A stretch of DNA of 64,000 nt from CAVYTF01 sp963771435 (GCA_963771435.1 CAVYTF010000017.1:1-64000), one strand, 5' to 3'; positions 52,599-62,408 are shown, numbered from the stretch's first letter. Notes: generated from the letters alone by a model not told the origin. Translations and numbers: made by a program.

Positions 52599-53936
52599 TT
52601 AGGCAGGCATAGCAACTCTTCCACCAACAATAGTCTTATTCAAATCCGTATTAATATTTGTTCCTTCATTTGCATCTATCAGTTGGTTAGCCCCTTCCAT
52701 TTTTTCAACATTTCTTGCTACACTCAATACAATGCCAATAGCCGCACATGTAAATAAAAACGAGCTTCCTCCCATGCTTATAAGCGGCAACGTAACGCCT
52801 GTTACAGGAACGATATTTACATTTACCGCCATGTTTGCGATAGCTTGTATCACTAGCGTGAAACTTAGTCCCAGCGCCAGAAATGCACCGAAAGCATACG
52901 GACACCTTCTAAAAATTCTTATGCAGCGAAACAAAAACAATAGATAAATAAAAATGACAAACGCACCTCCAAGCAAACCATATTCTTCGATGATGATGGC
53001 ATAAATAAAATCATTATAAGCCTGCGGCAAATAATTTCGCTGCAAGCTATTTCCCGGGCCCCGGCCAAATAAAATGCCCCCATTGGCAATGGCAATTTTT
53101 GCCTGTTGCACTTGGTACGGAGCTTCTCTATCTTTTGCATACATAAAATCCTGTACACGGCTTACCCAGGTATTAAAACGGCCAAAAGAGCGAAGCGCAG
53201 CGGGTGCTTTGGTTTGGGCAATGTCGGTAGTTGTATCAGGATGATAGGTAGAAACTGCTACACTTACAATAATTAAAATAGGAATAAGAGCTATAGCAAT
53301 TACCAGTAAAATATGTTTAATGCTGACCCGCCCGATAAATAAAAGCAATAGCGCTGTAGCTGCAGTGAGCAGCGCATTTGAGAGATTTGCAGGCATAATA
53401 AACACGCAGGTAATGAGCACCGGAACAATTAACGGCACAAACCCCTTTTTGAAATCTTTTATCACTTCCTGCTTGCGGCTGAGCTGGCGGGAGAGGTACA
53501 TGAACAGCGCCAATTTTGCAAAGTCGCTTGTTTGAAAGGTCATGTTAATGACCGGCAGTTTTATCCACCTGCTTCCATCATTTATTTGAGCGCCAAAAAA
53601 TAATGTGTAAAGCAATAAGGGAACAGCGATAATAAAAAGTATCAATGAAGCCCTAGAATACAAAGTATAATTAACACGGTGTAAAAAATAAATCAATAAA
53701 ATACCAACAATGATAAACGATAATTGCTTGAACAAATAAACGCTTGTATTGCCTTTATAGAGTTTATAAGCGAGTGAGCCTGTCGCACTGTAGACTACAA
53801 GCAACGACGTTAAAGCCAGCAGCACAACGATGCCCCAGATTATCTGGTCTCCTTTTGTGCGGCTAAGCAAATGCCCGCTGACCCTTTCTGCAGAAGGGAT
53901 CTGAGAGAACAGCTTATCAGTAGTCGCCTTTATCAT
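52599..53936 (-). CDS. ftsW: Lipid II polymerase FtsW (SEDS)
   Basis: This 445-residue SEDS glycosyltransferase polymerises septal glycan with FtsI. It has about 10 TM helices; family motifs include GSRWIKLP in the large loop, GFVPLIVPVLITC, FGRGPGNSLQRNYLPQAYNDFIYAIIIEEYGLLGG and ITGVTLPLISMGGSSF-like VPVTGVTLPLISMGGSSFLF near the end. Its start overlaps the murD stop by 4 bp. Confidence 0.94.
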   Translation of the reverse strand: MIKATTDKLFSQIPSAERVSGHLLSRTKGDQIIWGIVVLLALTSLLVVYSATGSLAYKLYKGNTSVYLFKQLSFIIVGILLIYFLHRVNYTLYSRASLILFIIAVPLLLYTLFFGAQINDGSRWIKLPVINMTFQTSDFAKLALFMYLSRQLSRKQEVIKDFKKGFVPLIVPVLITCVFIMPANLSNALLTAATALLLLFIGRVSIKHILLVIAIALIPILIIVSVAVSTYHPDTTTDIAQTKAPAALRSFGRFNTWVSRVQDFMYAKDREAPYQVQQAKIAIANGGILFGRGPGNSLQRNYLPQAYNDFIYAIIIEEYGLLGGAFVIFIYLLFLFRCIRIFRRCPYAFGAFLALGLSFTLVIQAIANMAVNVNIVPVTGVTLPLISMGGSSFLFTCAAIGIVLSVARNVEKMEGANQLIDANEGTNINTDLNKTIVGGRVAMPA

Positions 53937-55276
53937 AGATCTATTACGGCTTGTTTAAATTGCATCCCGCGGTCTTCGTAATTCTTAAATAAGTCAAAAC
54001 TTGCGCAGGCAGGGCTTAATAAAACAACATCTCCTTTCTTGGCAATATGAAATCCTTTGTTCACAGCATCTGCCGAGCTTTTTGTGTTGATAATCACCGG
54101 CACAAGTTTTTCAAATGCTTCGTGAATTTTTTTATTATCTATTCCCATGCATATAATTGCTTTCACTTTTTCTTTCACCAATTCCTCGAGCAGCGTATAA
54201 TCATTGCCTTTGTCAGTTCCTCCGAGAATAAGCACAACAGGCTTCGTCATACTTTCAAGCGCAAACCAGGTGCTGTTTACATTAGTTGCTTTACTGTCGT
54301 TTATAAATTCAATGCCGCGTACGGTTGCCACATATTCCATTCTGTGTTCCAGGCTTTCAAATAGCTCTATAGCTTCGCGGATTTTTTCTTTTCTTATTCT
54401 CAACGTTGCCGCTGCAATGCCTGCTGCCATTGTATTGTATTGATTATGTTTTCCTTTTAAAGCAAAATCATAAATGCTCATGCTTATGCGCTCGTCATTT
54501 ACTTTCAGCAGCATTTGATTTCCTTTTATGTAGGCTCCGTTTGATACTATTTCCTCTTTCATAGAGAATGGCATTAAGTTAGTTTTAATAGATATTGTTT
54601 TCAACTTATTTGTTATTACTTCATCATCCAGGCAGTAAATGAAATGATCACTGCCAGTTTGATTCTGAATAATTTTGAATTTACTGTTGATATAATTTTC
54701 AAATTTGTGATCGTACCTGTCTAAATGGTCTTCCGTAATGTTTAATAAAATAGCGATGTCCGGCCTGAACGTTTCAATATCATCCAATTGGAAAGAACTT
54801 ATTTCTGCCACATATAATTCCTTGGGCGCTTTTGCAATTTGCCCCGCGAATGAATAACCAATATTGCCAACCAGCGCGCAGTCAAGCCCTCCTCTTTTGC
54901 ACATTTGATAAAGCAAAGCCGTCGTCGTACTTTTTCCATTGCTGCCCGTGATCGCCGCAATTTTGCTGCTGCCTTTATATCGGTATGCCAGCTCTATTTC
55001 GCTGATAACCTTTATATTTTTTTCACGAACCATTTTCATTATTTCATTTTTCTCACCAATGCCCGGACTTTTTACAATTTCGCCTGCTGCCAAAATTTTT
55101 TCTGTCGTGTGACCGCCTTCTTCAAAATCAATATCATTTTCAATAAGCTCCTGTTTGTATTTATCTTTTATTTTGCCCCCATCGCTCACAAAAACAGCAT
55201 AACCCCTCTGCCTGCCCAACAATGCCGCGCCAACCCCACTTTCTCCCGCCCCAAGTATCACTAACCTGTTGTTCAT
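53933..55276 (-). CDS. murD: UDP-N-acetylmuramoylalanine--D-glutamate ligase
   Basis: This 447-residue Mur ligase adds D-Glu. LVILGAGESGVGAALLGRQRG opens the Rossmann N-domain; AITGSNGKSTTTALLYQM is the ATP loop; LNITEDHLDRYD and FINDSKATNVNSTWFAL mark the later domains; VVLLSPACASFDLFKNYEDRG is the MurD C-terminal signature. Intact. Confidence 0.95.
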   Translation of the reverse strand: MNNRLVILGAGESGVGAALLGRQRGYAVFVSDGGKIKDKYKQELIENDIDFEEGGHTTEKILAAGEIVKSPGIGEKNEIMKMVREKNIKVISEIELAYRYKGSSKIAAITGSNGKSTTTALLYQMCKRGGLDCALVGNIGYSFAGQIAKAPKELYVAEISSFQLDDIETFRPDIAILLNITEDHLDRYDHKFENYINSKFKIIQNQTGSDHFIYCLDDEVITNKLKTISIKTNLMPFSMKEEIVSNGAYIKGNQMLLKVNDERISMSIYDFALKGKHNQYNTMAAGIAAATLRIRKEKIREAIELFESLEHRMEYVATVRGIEFINDSKATNVNSTWFALESMTKPVVLILGGTDKGNDYTLLEELVKEKVKAIICMGIDNKKIHEAFEKLVPVIINTKSSADAVNKGFHIAKKGDVVLLSPACASFDLFKNYEDRGMQFKQAVIDL

Positions 55277-55390
55277 CTGTTTAATAACTTTTATATCCCA
55301 TCCTTAATTTCATTCTGCCTTTTTCTTCTAAAAACTGAATTCTAGGCTTAAAAAGGGGCCATTAAGACGTAAAAGCATGTTTAAGGGGTT

Positions 55391-55467
55391 CTCCGTTAGA
55401 CCTAACAGACGCTTCGTTATGCTTAACGGGCTCTCCGTTAACCTTAACGGGCCGTCCGTTAATCCCG
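55391..55467. repeat. 21-bp tandem array of palindromic units (mraY-murD gap)
   Basis: Units start at 55391, 55412, 55433 and 55454 (last partial): CTCCGTTAGACCTAACAGACG, then CTTCGTTATGCTTAACGGG, CTCCGTTAACCTTAACGGG and GTCCGTTAATCCCG, at 21-bp spacing. Units 1-3 are themselves dyads (GTTAG-AC-CTAAC; GTTA-TGCT-TAAC; CCGTTAA-CC-TTAACGG). They could act as a set of stem-loops in the dcw transcript. Confidence 0.85.
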
Positions 55468-55502
55468 ATTTTTGTCTTTTTTTAGCCATACTCCAAAAAT
55501 GT

Positions 55503-56816
55503 CTATCGTATTTTTAACGTTGCTATTGACACTACTACGCAAATAATGGTCACTATCCAGAACCGCACTACTATTTTATTTTCATGAAAACCTTTCTTTT
55601 GAAAATGATGGTGCAGGGGGCTCATCAGAAAGATCCTTCGCCCGGCGCCATATTTTTTCTTTGTGTATTTGAAATAACTCACCTGCATAATAACGCTGAG
55701 ATTTTCAACTAAAAAAACCCCGCAAAAGATGGGTATTAATAATTCTTTTCTCACAATAATTGCCAGTGACGCAATAATACCGCCGATCGCCAAGCTTCCA
55801 GTATCACCCATAAAAACCTGCGCCGGGTAAGCGTTATACCAAAGGAAGCCTACACAGGCCCCTACAAACGCTCCCATAAAAATAGATAGCTCGCCAAGGT
55901 CGGGGATGTACATCACATTTAAATAATCTGCGAACTTATAGTTGCCGCTCACGTATACAAACACGCCTATACCTGCCCCTATGATAGCGCTTACGCCTGC
56001 AGCTAAACCATCCAGTCCATCGGTAAGGTTTGCACCGTTTGAAACGGCAGTAATGATGAACGTAACAATGAGGATATAAATGATCCAGGTATATTTTTCT
56101 GCGCCGTCGCCTATCCAGCTGATCAGTTTGCTGTAATTAAATTCATGATTTTTTACAAACGGTATAGTTGTGATAGGTGTTTTAACAATGGCAAACCTTT
56201 TATCTTCACCATTTATTCTGCGGGTCACTTCATTTAATTTTCTTTCCCCTTTCTGCACGCTCGTTTCATTGTTCTGCGGAATAATTTCTCTTTCTACAGT
56301 AACATTCGTGTTGAAATAAAGTGTTGCCCCAATAATAATTCCAAGGCCAATTTGACCGATAATTTTTATTACCCCAGCCAATCCATCCTTATCTTTTTTC
56401 TGATAATTTTCGCCTTTCTGCTGTGCTGATTTTCGTGCTTTTATTTTGAAATAATCATCCAGGAAACCAATAACGCCAAGCCAAACAGTGCAAAGCAGCA
56501 TCAACCGGATATACACTTTATTCAGATCAGCAAACAATAAGGTGGGGATGAGAACGGATAATAAAATAATGATGCCGCCCATGGTAGGCGTACCCTTTTT
56601 TTGCTGTTCGCCTGCAAGCCCCAGGTCGCGTACGCTTTCACCTATCTGTTTTTTTCTTAAAAAATTAATGAGGCGTTTGCCATATACTGTTGCAATAAAA
56701 AGCGACAAAATAATGGCCATCGTGATTCGGAACGTGATGAACTGAAACAATCCCGATCCCGGAACGTTGAATGAATTTTTAAGCCATGTAAATAAATAAT
56801 ACAACATGTATTTCAT
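55503..56816 (-). CDS. mraY: Phospho-N-acetylmuramoyl-pentapeptide transferase
   Basis: This 437-residue integral enzyme makes lipid I. About 10 TM helices with ITFRITMAIILSLFIATVYGKRLI at the start, KKGTPTMGGIIILLSVLIPTLLFADL, GFLDDYFKIKARK (the DDYxK motif), NGANLTDGLDGLAAGVSAI (NxxNxxDGxDGLA) and PLHHHFQKKGFHENKIVVRFW near the end. The insertion of about 80 residues between GFLDDY and the NGANLTDG helix is long, as in other Bacteroidota. Start 56816 rather than the upstream open extension. Confidence 0.94.
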   Translation of the reverse strand: MKYMLYYLFTWLKNSFNVPGSGLFQFITFRITMAIILSLFIATVYGKRLINFLRKKQIGESVRDLGLAGEQQKKGTPTMGGIIILLSVLIPTLLFADLNKVYIRLMLLCTVWLGVIGFLDDYFKIKARKSAQQKGENYQKKDKDGLAGVIKIIGQIGLGIIIGATLYFNTNVTVEREIIPQNNETSVQKGERKLNEVTRRINGEDKRFAIVKTPITTIPFVKNHEFNYSKLISWIGDGAEKYTWIIYILIVTFIITAVSNGANLTDGLDGLAAGVSAIIGAGIGVFVYVSGNYKFADYLNVMYIPDLGELSIFMGAFVGACVGFLWYNAYPAQVFMGDTGSLAIGGIIASLAIIVRKELLIPIFCGVFLVENLSVIMQVSYFKYTKKKYGAGRRIFLMSPLHHHFQKKGFHENKIVVRFWIVTIICVVVSIATLKIR

Positions 56817-56885
56817 TTTTAGTTGATGTTCGAAAGTTAGTAGCTGGTGCTTTACAACCAACCATCAACGACCAACCATCAACAT

Positions 56886-58349
56886 CTATTTCTGCAACAG
56901 TTCAAACATTTCTTTTAAAGTTTCTTTATCATCAAAATGTTCATTCTTCCCGTTGATCACCTGGTATTTCTCATGCCCTTTACCCGCCAGTAAAATAATG
57001 TCCTCATTTTTGGCAAAGCTTACTGCCACCTTTATTGCTTCCCTTCTGTCAACGATTGAAATTGATTTTCTTTTTGCTGCGCTGTTCAACCCCGCTTCCA
57101 TGTCTTTTAATATTTCATTAGGATCCTCACTACGTGGGTTATCGCTTGTAAAAACCGCCCTGTCGCTCAGTTTGCAGGCGATCTCCGCCATCACAGGCCG
57201 TTTAGTTTTATCTCTGTCGCCACCGCAGCCAACAACGGTTATTACCTGCTCGTTTCCTTTTCGGAGTTTTTTTATAGTCAGCAATACATTTTCCAAAGCG
57301 TCAGGTGTATGGGCATAGTCAACTATACCTATAATATTGTTCTTGCTTACGAAATGATCAAACCTTCCTTCTGCGCCGGTAAGCAAGCTTAATATGCGAA
57401 GCACCTCATCATTTTTTTCACCAAGGCAAATAGCTGCACCGTACACAGCCAGTAAATTATACGCATTGAATTCTCCTATCAAACGAAAATGAACTTCCTT
57501 ATCATTCACTATCATCAGCAAACCGGTAAGTAGGTTTTCCAAGATCTTACCTTTGAAGTCAGCAACACTTTTTAAGCTATAGTAATATTTTTTTGCGAGC
57601 GTATTTTGCAGCATCACCCTTCCTCTTTTGTCATCCAGGTTTGAAATAGCGAACGCATTAGATAAAAGGCTATCAAAAAATGACTTCTTTACCCGTATAT
57701 ATTCATCAAAAGTTTTATGATAGTCCAAATGGTCATGCGTGATATTGCTGAAAATAGCTCCCTCAAAATGCAGTGCAGTAATACGGTGTTGGTGAATAGC
57801 GTGGCTGCTGCATTCCATGAACACATGGCTGCAACCTTCATCCACCATACGTTTCAGCAAAGCATTCAGGCTAATGGCATCGGGTGTTGTATGTGTCGCA
57901 GGAATAATTGTTTCCTCAATTTGATTTTGTACCGTGCTCAGCAGGCCGCATTTATAACCAAGCTGGGAAAACAATTTAAACAACAGTGTTGCAATAGTTG
58001 TCTTCCCGTTTGTTCCCGTAACGCCAACCAATTTCATTTTCTCTGAAGGAGCATCATAAAAATTATGCGCTATATATGCAACTGCTTCATGCGTATTATT
58101 TACAACTGCATAAGTAATTTCGTTCTGCAAAACAGTAGGCATTGTTTCGCATACAATTGCTGTAGCGCCAAGTTCAATAGCCTTGTCGATAAATTGATGC
58201 CCGTCTGTCTTTTCCCCGCGAATAGCAATAAACAGTGCATTGGGCGAAATTTTCCTCGAATCGATCTGTATATCTTTCACATTAATATCCATGGAGCCAT
58301 TTACAGATTGCAAACGCACCTTGTACAATATGTCCTGTAGTTTTTTCAC
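56886..58349 (-). CDS. murE: UDP-N-acetylmuramoyl-L-alanyl-D-glutamate--diaminopimelate ligase
   Basis: This 487-residue Mur ligase has GVTGTNGKTTIATLLFKLF (about residues 109-127), FSNITHDHLDYHKTFDEYIRVKK and SDNPRSEDP. The DNPR motif is the signature for meso-diaminopimelate specificity rather than lysine, so the peptide stem should contain mDAP. VDYAHTPDALENVL and GKGHEKYQVI complete the pattern. It starts 6 bp after ftsI stop. Confidence 0.94.
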   Translation of the reverse strand: MKKLQDILYKVRLQSVNGSMDINVKDIQIDSRKISPNALFIAIRGEKTDGHQFIDKAIELGATAIVCETMPTVLQNEITYAVVNNTHEAVAYIAHNFYDAPSEKMKLVGVTGTNGKTTIATLLFKLFSQLGYKCGLLSTVQNQIEETIIPATHTTPDAISLNALLKRMVDEGCSHVFMECSSHAIHQHRITALHFEGAIFSNITHDHLDYHKTFDEYIRVKKSFFDSLLSNAFAISNLDDKRGRVMLQNTLAKKYYYSLKSVADFKGKILENLLTGLLMIVNDKEVHFRLIGEFNAYNLLAVYGAAICLGEKNDEVLRILSLLTGAEGRFDHFVSKNNIIGIVDYAHTPDALENVLLTIKKLRKGNEQVITVVGCGGDRDKTKRPVMAEIACKLSDRAVFTSDNPRSEDPNEILKDMEAGLNSAAKRKSISIVDRREAIKVAVSFAKNEDIILLAGKGHEKYQVINGKNEHFDDKETLKEMFELLQK

Positions 58350-58354
58350 TGCGT

Positions 58355-60505
58355 TTAATTCAATTCAAGGTTAACCAATTGCCCCTTTGCTATAGCTTCT
58401 CCCGCTGCTATCGATTGCGCTGCTACTCTGCCAATCCCTTTCACATTCACTTTCAACCCCATATTTTCACACAGGTAAATGGCATCCTTCAAACCCATGC
58501 CCGTCAACTGTGGCATTTGATTTGGCGAAACATGCAGGTTCCCTGCAACCGTGGTTGCATGTCCTTTATACAATTTCATCCATCCGTCCCCTGTTGTTGA
58601 ATCAGTATAGGCAACCCCCAGTTGATGCAACAACTGTTTCATATCCTTTCCCATCCCTTTATAACTGTAAGCATTGCTGTCATTTTTTGCTATGGTCGAA
58701 TAAACTGTTTCATGTTTATCCTGCTGCACATATAAATTATATACCTGGTCGGCTATCTCTTTAAACACGGGCCCTGCCACTTCTGCACCGTAAAACTTTA
58801 CAGCGCCAGCCTTATTTACGATCACCACCACACAAGTATATTGTGGGTCTTCAGCAGGAAAAAATCCCGCGAATGATGACTGGTAAATATGGTTTGCATA
58901 ACCAAAACCTTTTTCTGCAACCAGCGCTGTGCCTGTCTTTCCCGCAACATGGTATTTGGAACCCTTGAACAATTTGAACCCTGTTCCGGAACTATCATTG
59001 CAAACACCGTAAAGGCATTCCTGCAGTTGTTTTAATGTAGAAGTCCTGCAAATGGAGTCATGAAGTACAATAGGGTTTATTTGCTTTATTATTTCACCAT
59101 CTTCTTTTTCACTCTCCACCAAATATGGCTTCATCATTTTGCCGCCATTTGCCACCGCATTATAAACCATAGCAGTATGCAAAGGTGTTATCTCAATATT
59201 ATAACCAAAACCCATCCAGGGCAGCGTGGTGGCGCTCCACAAACTGTTACCAGGTGCAAGTACAATTGGCTGCCGCTCGCCCGCGAGGTCAACACCCGTT
59301 GTAATATTGAGTCCAAGTTTATGAATATGATTGATAAATTGAGATGGGTAGCTCGCGTAAGCATGATAGGCAATTTTTCCTAACCCTACGTTTGAGCTCA
59401 TTTCAAAAGCTCTTTTAACTGTCACATCGGTTAATCCGTTTTTCTCGACGTCATAAACAGTTCGTCCATTGATCTGCCAAACACCTCCTTGAAGATTCAC
59501 CATATCAGTCAACGAAACTTTATTGTCTCTTAGCGCGCTCAACAACGTAACCAGTTTAAAAGTAGAGCCGGGCTCAGTTGGCATTAAAGCATAATTGAAG
59601 TTTTCCCAATAACTACCGTCACGTTCCACGCCTAGGTTAGCAATAGCTTTAATTTTTCCTGTTTTCACTTCCATCACGATTGCGCAACCATGTTGTGCCT
59701 GGTTACCAACCATCATTTTCATCAAAGCATTTTCTGTTATATCCTGTATATGCATGTCAAGCGTGGTGAAAATATCTTTCCCGTTTTCAGGATCGATACT
59801 AAAGTTGCTGTCATTAATAGGTACAGCCACCCCTCCTGCTATATATCTCACCAACCGCTTGCCGTTCGTGCCTTTCAGCGCAGTATCGTACGTCTGCTCC
59901 AACCCCACTTTTTGAAAATTATCTCTGTCAAGCCCTATCGTTCTGAAAGCAAGTAATTGGTAGGGGTTAAGGCGAATATTTTTTGTTTCAGCAATAAAGC
60001 CGCTTTTGTTTCTTCCCAAACGAACAAGCGGAAATTGTTTCATGGTTTTATATTCTTCAAAACCTACCTTTTTCCTTAATAAAAAATACCTGTCCTGCGA
60101 AGCATATCCGTCCTCCAGTGCTTTCTTATATTCCCCCGAGGTCCTGTCCTTAAAAAGGCCAGCAAGGCAATAACTAAGCGAATCAACATTCTCCTTAAAT
60201 AGTTTACCGCCATTTTCCGTTAACCCATCTGCCTGGAGATCTATATATATATCAAACTGGGGAATACTCCCGCTAAGCATATGCCCGTCATCACTATATA
60301 TTGTGCCGCGGTCAGCATCCACTTCCTGTATCTTTTGATAAAGGCTGTCACTCATGCTCCGCCAATGTTTCCCCTGGATCTGCTGTATCACAAAGGCTTT
60401 ATATAATATGAAAACACATATCATAACTATCGCTATAAAACAGACATACACGCGCCATAAAATGTCCCGCTTCACTTCTGTTGATGATATAATATTCGTT
60501 TTCAA
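58355..60505 (-). CDS. ftsI: Septal penicillin-binding protein FtsI with PASTA domain
   Basis: This 716-residue class B PBP has one N-terminal TM helix (VYVCFIAIVMICVFILYKAFV), a PBP-dimer domain (residues about 60-230), and the transpeptidase domain with the triad S314-TFK (EPGSTFK), S370-S-N (EMSSNVG) and K523-TGT (AGKTGTALV). A C-terminal PASTA domain (MPQLTGMGLKDAIYLCENMGLKVNVKG...) follows, typical of Bacteroidota. Crosslinks septal peptidoglycan with FtsW. Intact. Confidence 0.94.
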   Translation of the reverse strand: MKTNIISSTEVKRDILWRVYVCFIAIVMICVFILYKAFVIQQIQGKHWRSMSDSLYQKIQEVDADRGTIYSDDGHMLSGSIPQFDIYIDLQADGLTENGGKLFKENVDSLSYCLAGLFKDRTSGEYKKALEDGYASQDRYFLLRKKVGFEEYKTMKQFPLVRLGRNKSGFIAETKNIRLNPYQLLAFRTIGLDRDNFQKVGLEQTYDTALKGTNGKRLVRYIAGGVAVPINDSNFSIDPENGKDIFTTLDMHIQDITENALMKMMVGNQAQHGCAIVMEVKTGKIKAIANLGVERDGSYWENFNYALMPTEPGSTFKLVTLLSALRDNKVSLTDMVNLQGGVWQINGRTVYDVEKNGLTDVTVKRAFEMSSNVGLGKIAYHAYASYPSQFINHIHKLGLNITTGVDLAGERQPIVLAPGNSLWSATTLPWMGFGYNIEITPLHTAMVYNAVANGGKMMKPYLVESEKEDGEIIKQINPIVLHDSICRTSTLKQLQECLYGVCNDSSGTGFKLFKGSKYHVAGKTGTALVAEKGFGYANHIYQSSFAGFFPAEDPQYTCVVVIVNKAGAVKFYGAEVAGPVFKEIADQVYNLYVQQDKHETVYSTIAKNDSNAYSYKGMGKDMKQLLHQLGVAYTDSTTGDGWMKLYKGHATTVAGNLHVSPNQMPQLTGMGLKDAIYLCENMGLKVNVKGIGRVAAQSIAAGEAIAKGQLVNLELN

Positions 60506-60525
60506 AAGATTATTATTATCGTACT

Positions 60526-60882
60526 TTATTTTTTATCTTCTTTTTCCAGCATGATGCGTATAGGCGGCTGCGAAGGCAATTGCAAACCCATTGGCTGCAC
60601 AGCTTTCAATACTTCCTCCTCGCGGCTCTTAAATATCACTTCGCTTTTCAGTGTCTTATATTCGTACTGCAATTCCTTTACATTCTTTCCAGTCGTATTA
60701 ATATCCCGCAACATATTGTCCCCCTTGTGCCCGTTAGCTATATAGATCACCGCAAGTACAGATATGAATAAAAAAAAGGGGATGTTTTTTGTTATCCATT
60801 TATAGCTGAACAAACTGCTCCCAAAGCCTGTTAGCCTTGAACTTTTTGCTGTTTTATTATCACTATTTTGTTTTTCCCCCAT
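60526..60882 (-). CDS. ftsL: FtsL-like divisome protein
   Basis: This 118-residue bitopic protein has a basic cytoplasmic N-terminus, a TM helix (IPFFLFISVLAVIYIANGHKG) and a coiled-coil-like periplasmic part (TTGKNVKELQYEYKTLKSEVIFKSREEEVLKAV). Sequence identity in FtsL is weak; position between rsmH and ftsI is the main evidence. It should form the FtsQLB complex. Confidence 0.82.
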   Translation of the reverse strand: MGEKQNSDNKTAKSSRLTGFGSSLFSYKWITKNIPFFLFISVLAVIYIANGHKGDNMLRDINTTGKNVKELQYEYKTLKSEVIFKSREEEVLKAVQPMGLQLPSQPPIRIMLEKEDKK

Positions 60883-60927
60883 CTGTATCGTTAACTAAAT
60901 TTTGTCTTACATTTAATTTTCTCTATG

Positions 60928-61884
60928 TTATTCAACCATGTTTTTTTGTGCAACTCTCAATTTTGCACTCCTGCTTCTTGGGTTCTTTTTTATTTCTTCT
61001 TCACTTGCAGTGATTGGCTTGCGTGTGATTATTTTTAACGGATTTATCTTTTTGTTTCTTTCAAAAGGTTTGTCAATTGTTTCCTCAAAGCTCCCTTCTC
61101 TAAAAAAGTTTTTTACAAGTCTGTCTTCAATAGAATGAAAAGTAATTACAGCAACCCTTCCTCCTGCTTCCAAAACCTCTGGAACCTGTTCCAGCAATTC
61201 CTTAAGCGCTTCTGTCTCTTCGTTCACTTCCATCCGCAACGCCTGGAAAACCTGCGCAAAATACTTATGCGGGTTTCCTTTTACCATCGGCGATAAAAGG
61301 TTTTTGAACGACGATATCGTTTGCAATCCCGCATGAGGCCTGTTTTGAACTATATGCTTTGCAAGCGTTTTAGCATTCGTCACTTCGCCAAATTCCTCAA
61401 ACACTTTTTGCAACTGCGGCTCGGTATAGTTCATCAAAACTTGCAGTGCCGTTTTTACCGCTCGCTGATCCATGCGCATATCAAGCGGTCCGTCAAACCT
61501 GGTAGAAAACCCACGTTCCCCCTCATCAAACTGGTGGCTGCTAACTCCCAGGTCTACTAATATGCCATTCACCTTAACAATTTTGTACAATCGTAAAAAC
61601 CGTCCCAGGTGCCGAAAGTTTTGGGGGATAAAAACCAACCGTTCGTCTTCAATAAGATTCTTTTCTGCATCCTCGTCCTGGTCAAAAGCAATTAATTTAC
61701 CGCCCCCTCCCAAACGCTCCAATATTCCCCGGCTATGCCCGCCACCACCATAAGTACAGTCAACATACACTCCGTCGGCTTTTATTTGCAGCCCATCAAG
61801 TGCTTCGTTATACAGAACGGGTATATGATAATCTGCAGGCAAATTCATTTGCTTTATAACTGGCTGAATAGCGTTTTTAGTCAT
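60928..61884 (-). CDS. rsmH: 16S rRNA (cytosine1402-N4)-methyltransferase RsmH
   Basis: This 318-residue methyltransferase modifies C1402 in the 16S decoding region. It has the start YHIPVLYNEALDGLQI, the SAM motif VDCTYGGGGHSRGIL, FIPQNFRHLGRFLR, GILVDLGVSSHQFDEGERGFS and AVITFHSIEDRLVKNFFR. All are MraW/RsmH signatures. Second gene of the dcw cluster. Confidence 0.95.
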   Translation of the reverse strand: MTKNAIQPVIKQMNLPADYHIPVLYNEALDGLQIKADGVYVDCTYGGGGHSRGILERLGGGGKLIAFDQDEDAEKNLIEDERLVFIPQNFRHLGRFLRLYKIVKVNGILVDLGVSSHQFDEGERGFSTRFDGPLDMRMDQRAVKTALQVLMNYTEPQLQKVFEEFGEVTNAKTLAKHIVQNRPHAGLQTISSFKNLLSPMVKGNPHKYFAQVFQALRMEVNEETEALKELLEQVPEVLEAGGRVAVITFHSIEDRLVKNFFREGSFEETIDKPFERNKKINPLKIITRKPITASEEEIKKNPRSRSAKLRVAQKNMVE

Positions 61885-61897
61885 ACAATTCAGTCAG

Positions 61898-62353
61898 TCA
61901 AATGTTCAAATTAATGTTCGCCATCACCTCCTGCGCATTTCTGCTGAACGTGTCCTCCTGTGCAAATTCAAAGAGCTGTTTATACCTGGCGGCATCCCAG
62001 ATTTCTATTTTGTTAAGTGCCGTGGTCAGAACAATTTCCTTTTGCAAACCGGCAAAGTCTTTAAGAATAGGTGGCAGCAGCAACCTCCCCGCAGTGTCTA
62101 ATTCCACCTCTGTCGCCCCCCGCAAAAACTCCCGCCTGAAATCCCTTATTTTTTTATCAAAGTCATTTAAAGCACAGATCTGTTCAAACATGGGCTTCCA
62201 TATCTTTTCAGGATACAGGGTCAGGCATTTCTCAAATCCACGCGTTATCACAAAGCGCGTTTCCCCTTCCGCCAATTGTTTCCTAAACCCCGTCGGAAGA
62301 AGAAAACGCCCCTTAGCGTCCAGTGTAGATTCATATTCACCTAAAAAACCCAT
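61898..62353 (-). CDS. mraZ: Transcriptional regulator MraZ
   Basis: This 151-residue protein has two AbrB-like MraZ repeats: GEYESTLDAKGRFLLPTGFRKQL and GATEVELDTAGRLLLPPILKDFAGL, each with the conserved DxxGR. MraZ forms a ring and binds direct repeats in the dcw promoter to regulate the cluster. Its gene is the first of the cluster, preceded by candidate MraZ boxes. Confidence 0.95.
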   Translation of the reverse strand: MGFLGEYESTLDAKGRFLLPTGFRKQLAEGETRFVITRGFEKCLTLYPEKIWKPMFEQICALNDFDKKIRDFRREFLRGATEVELDTAGRLLLPPILKDFAGLQKEIVLTTALNKIEIWDAARYKQLFEFAQEDTFSRNAQEVMANINLNI

Positions 62354-62382
62354 CTTTTATTAATTATTAAAACATTTAATGA

Positions 62383-62408
62383 CACAAAATAACACTTTTT
62401 ACCACTTT
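62383..62408 (-). promoter_or_regulatory. Three candidate MraZ boxes in 10-bp phase
   Basis: On the minus strand AAAGTG-GTAA-AAAGTG-TTAT-TTTGTG: boxes at 62408, 62398 and 62388 are exactly 10 bp apart, 30-55 bp before the mraZ ATG. The first two match the AAAGTG[T/G] box described for Mollicutes MraZ; the third is a weaker copy. Binding is inferred. Confidence 0.6.
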
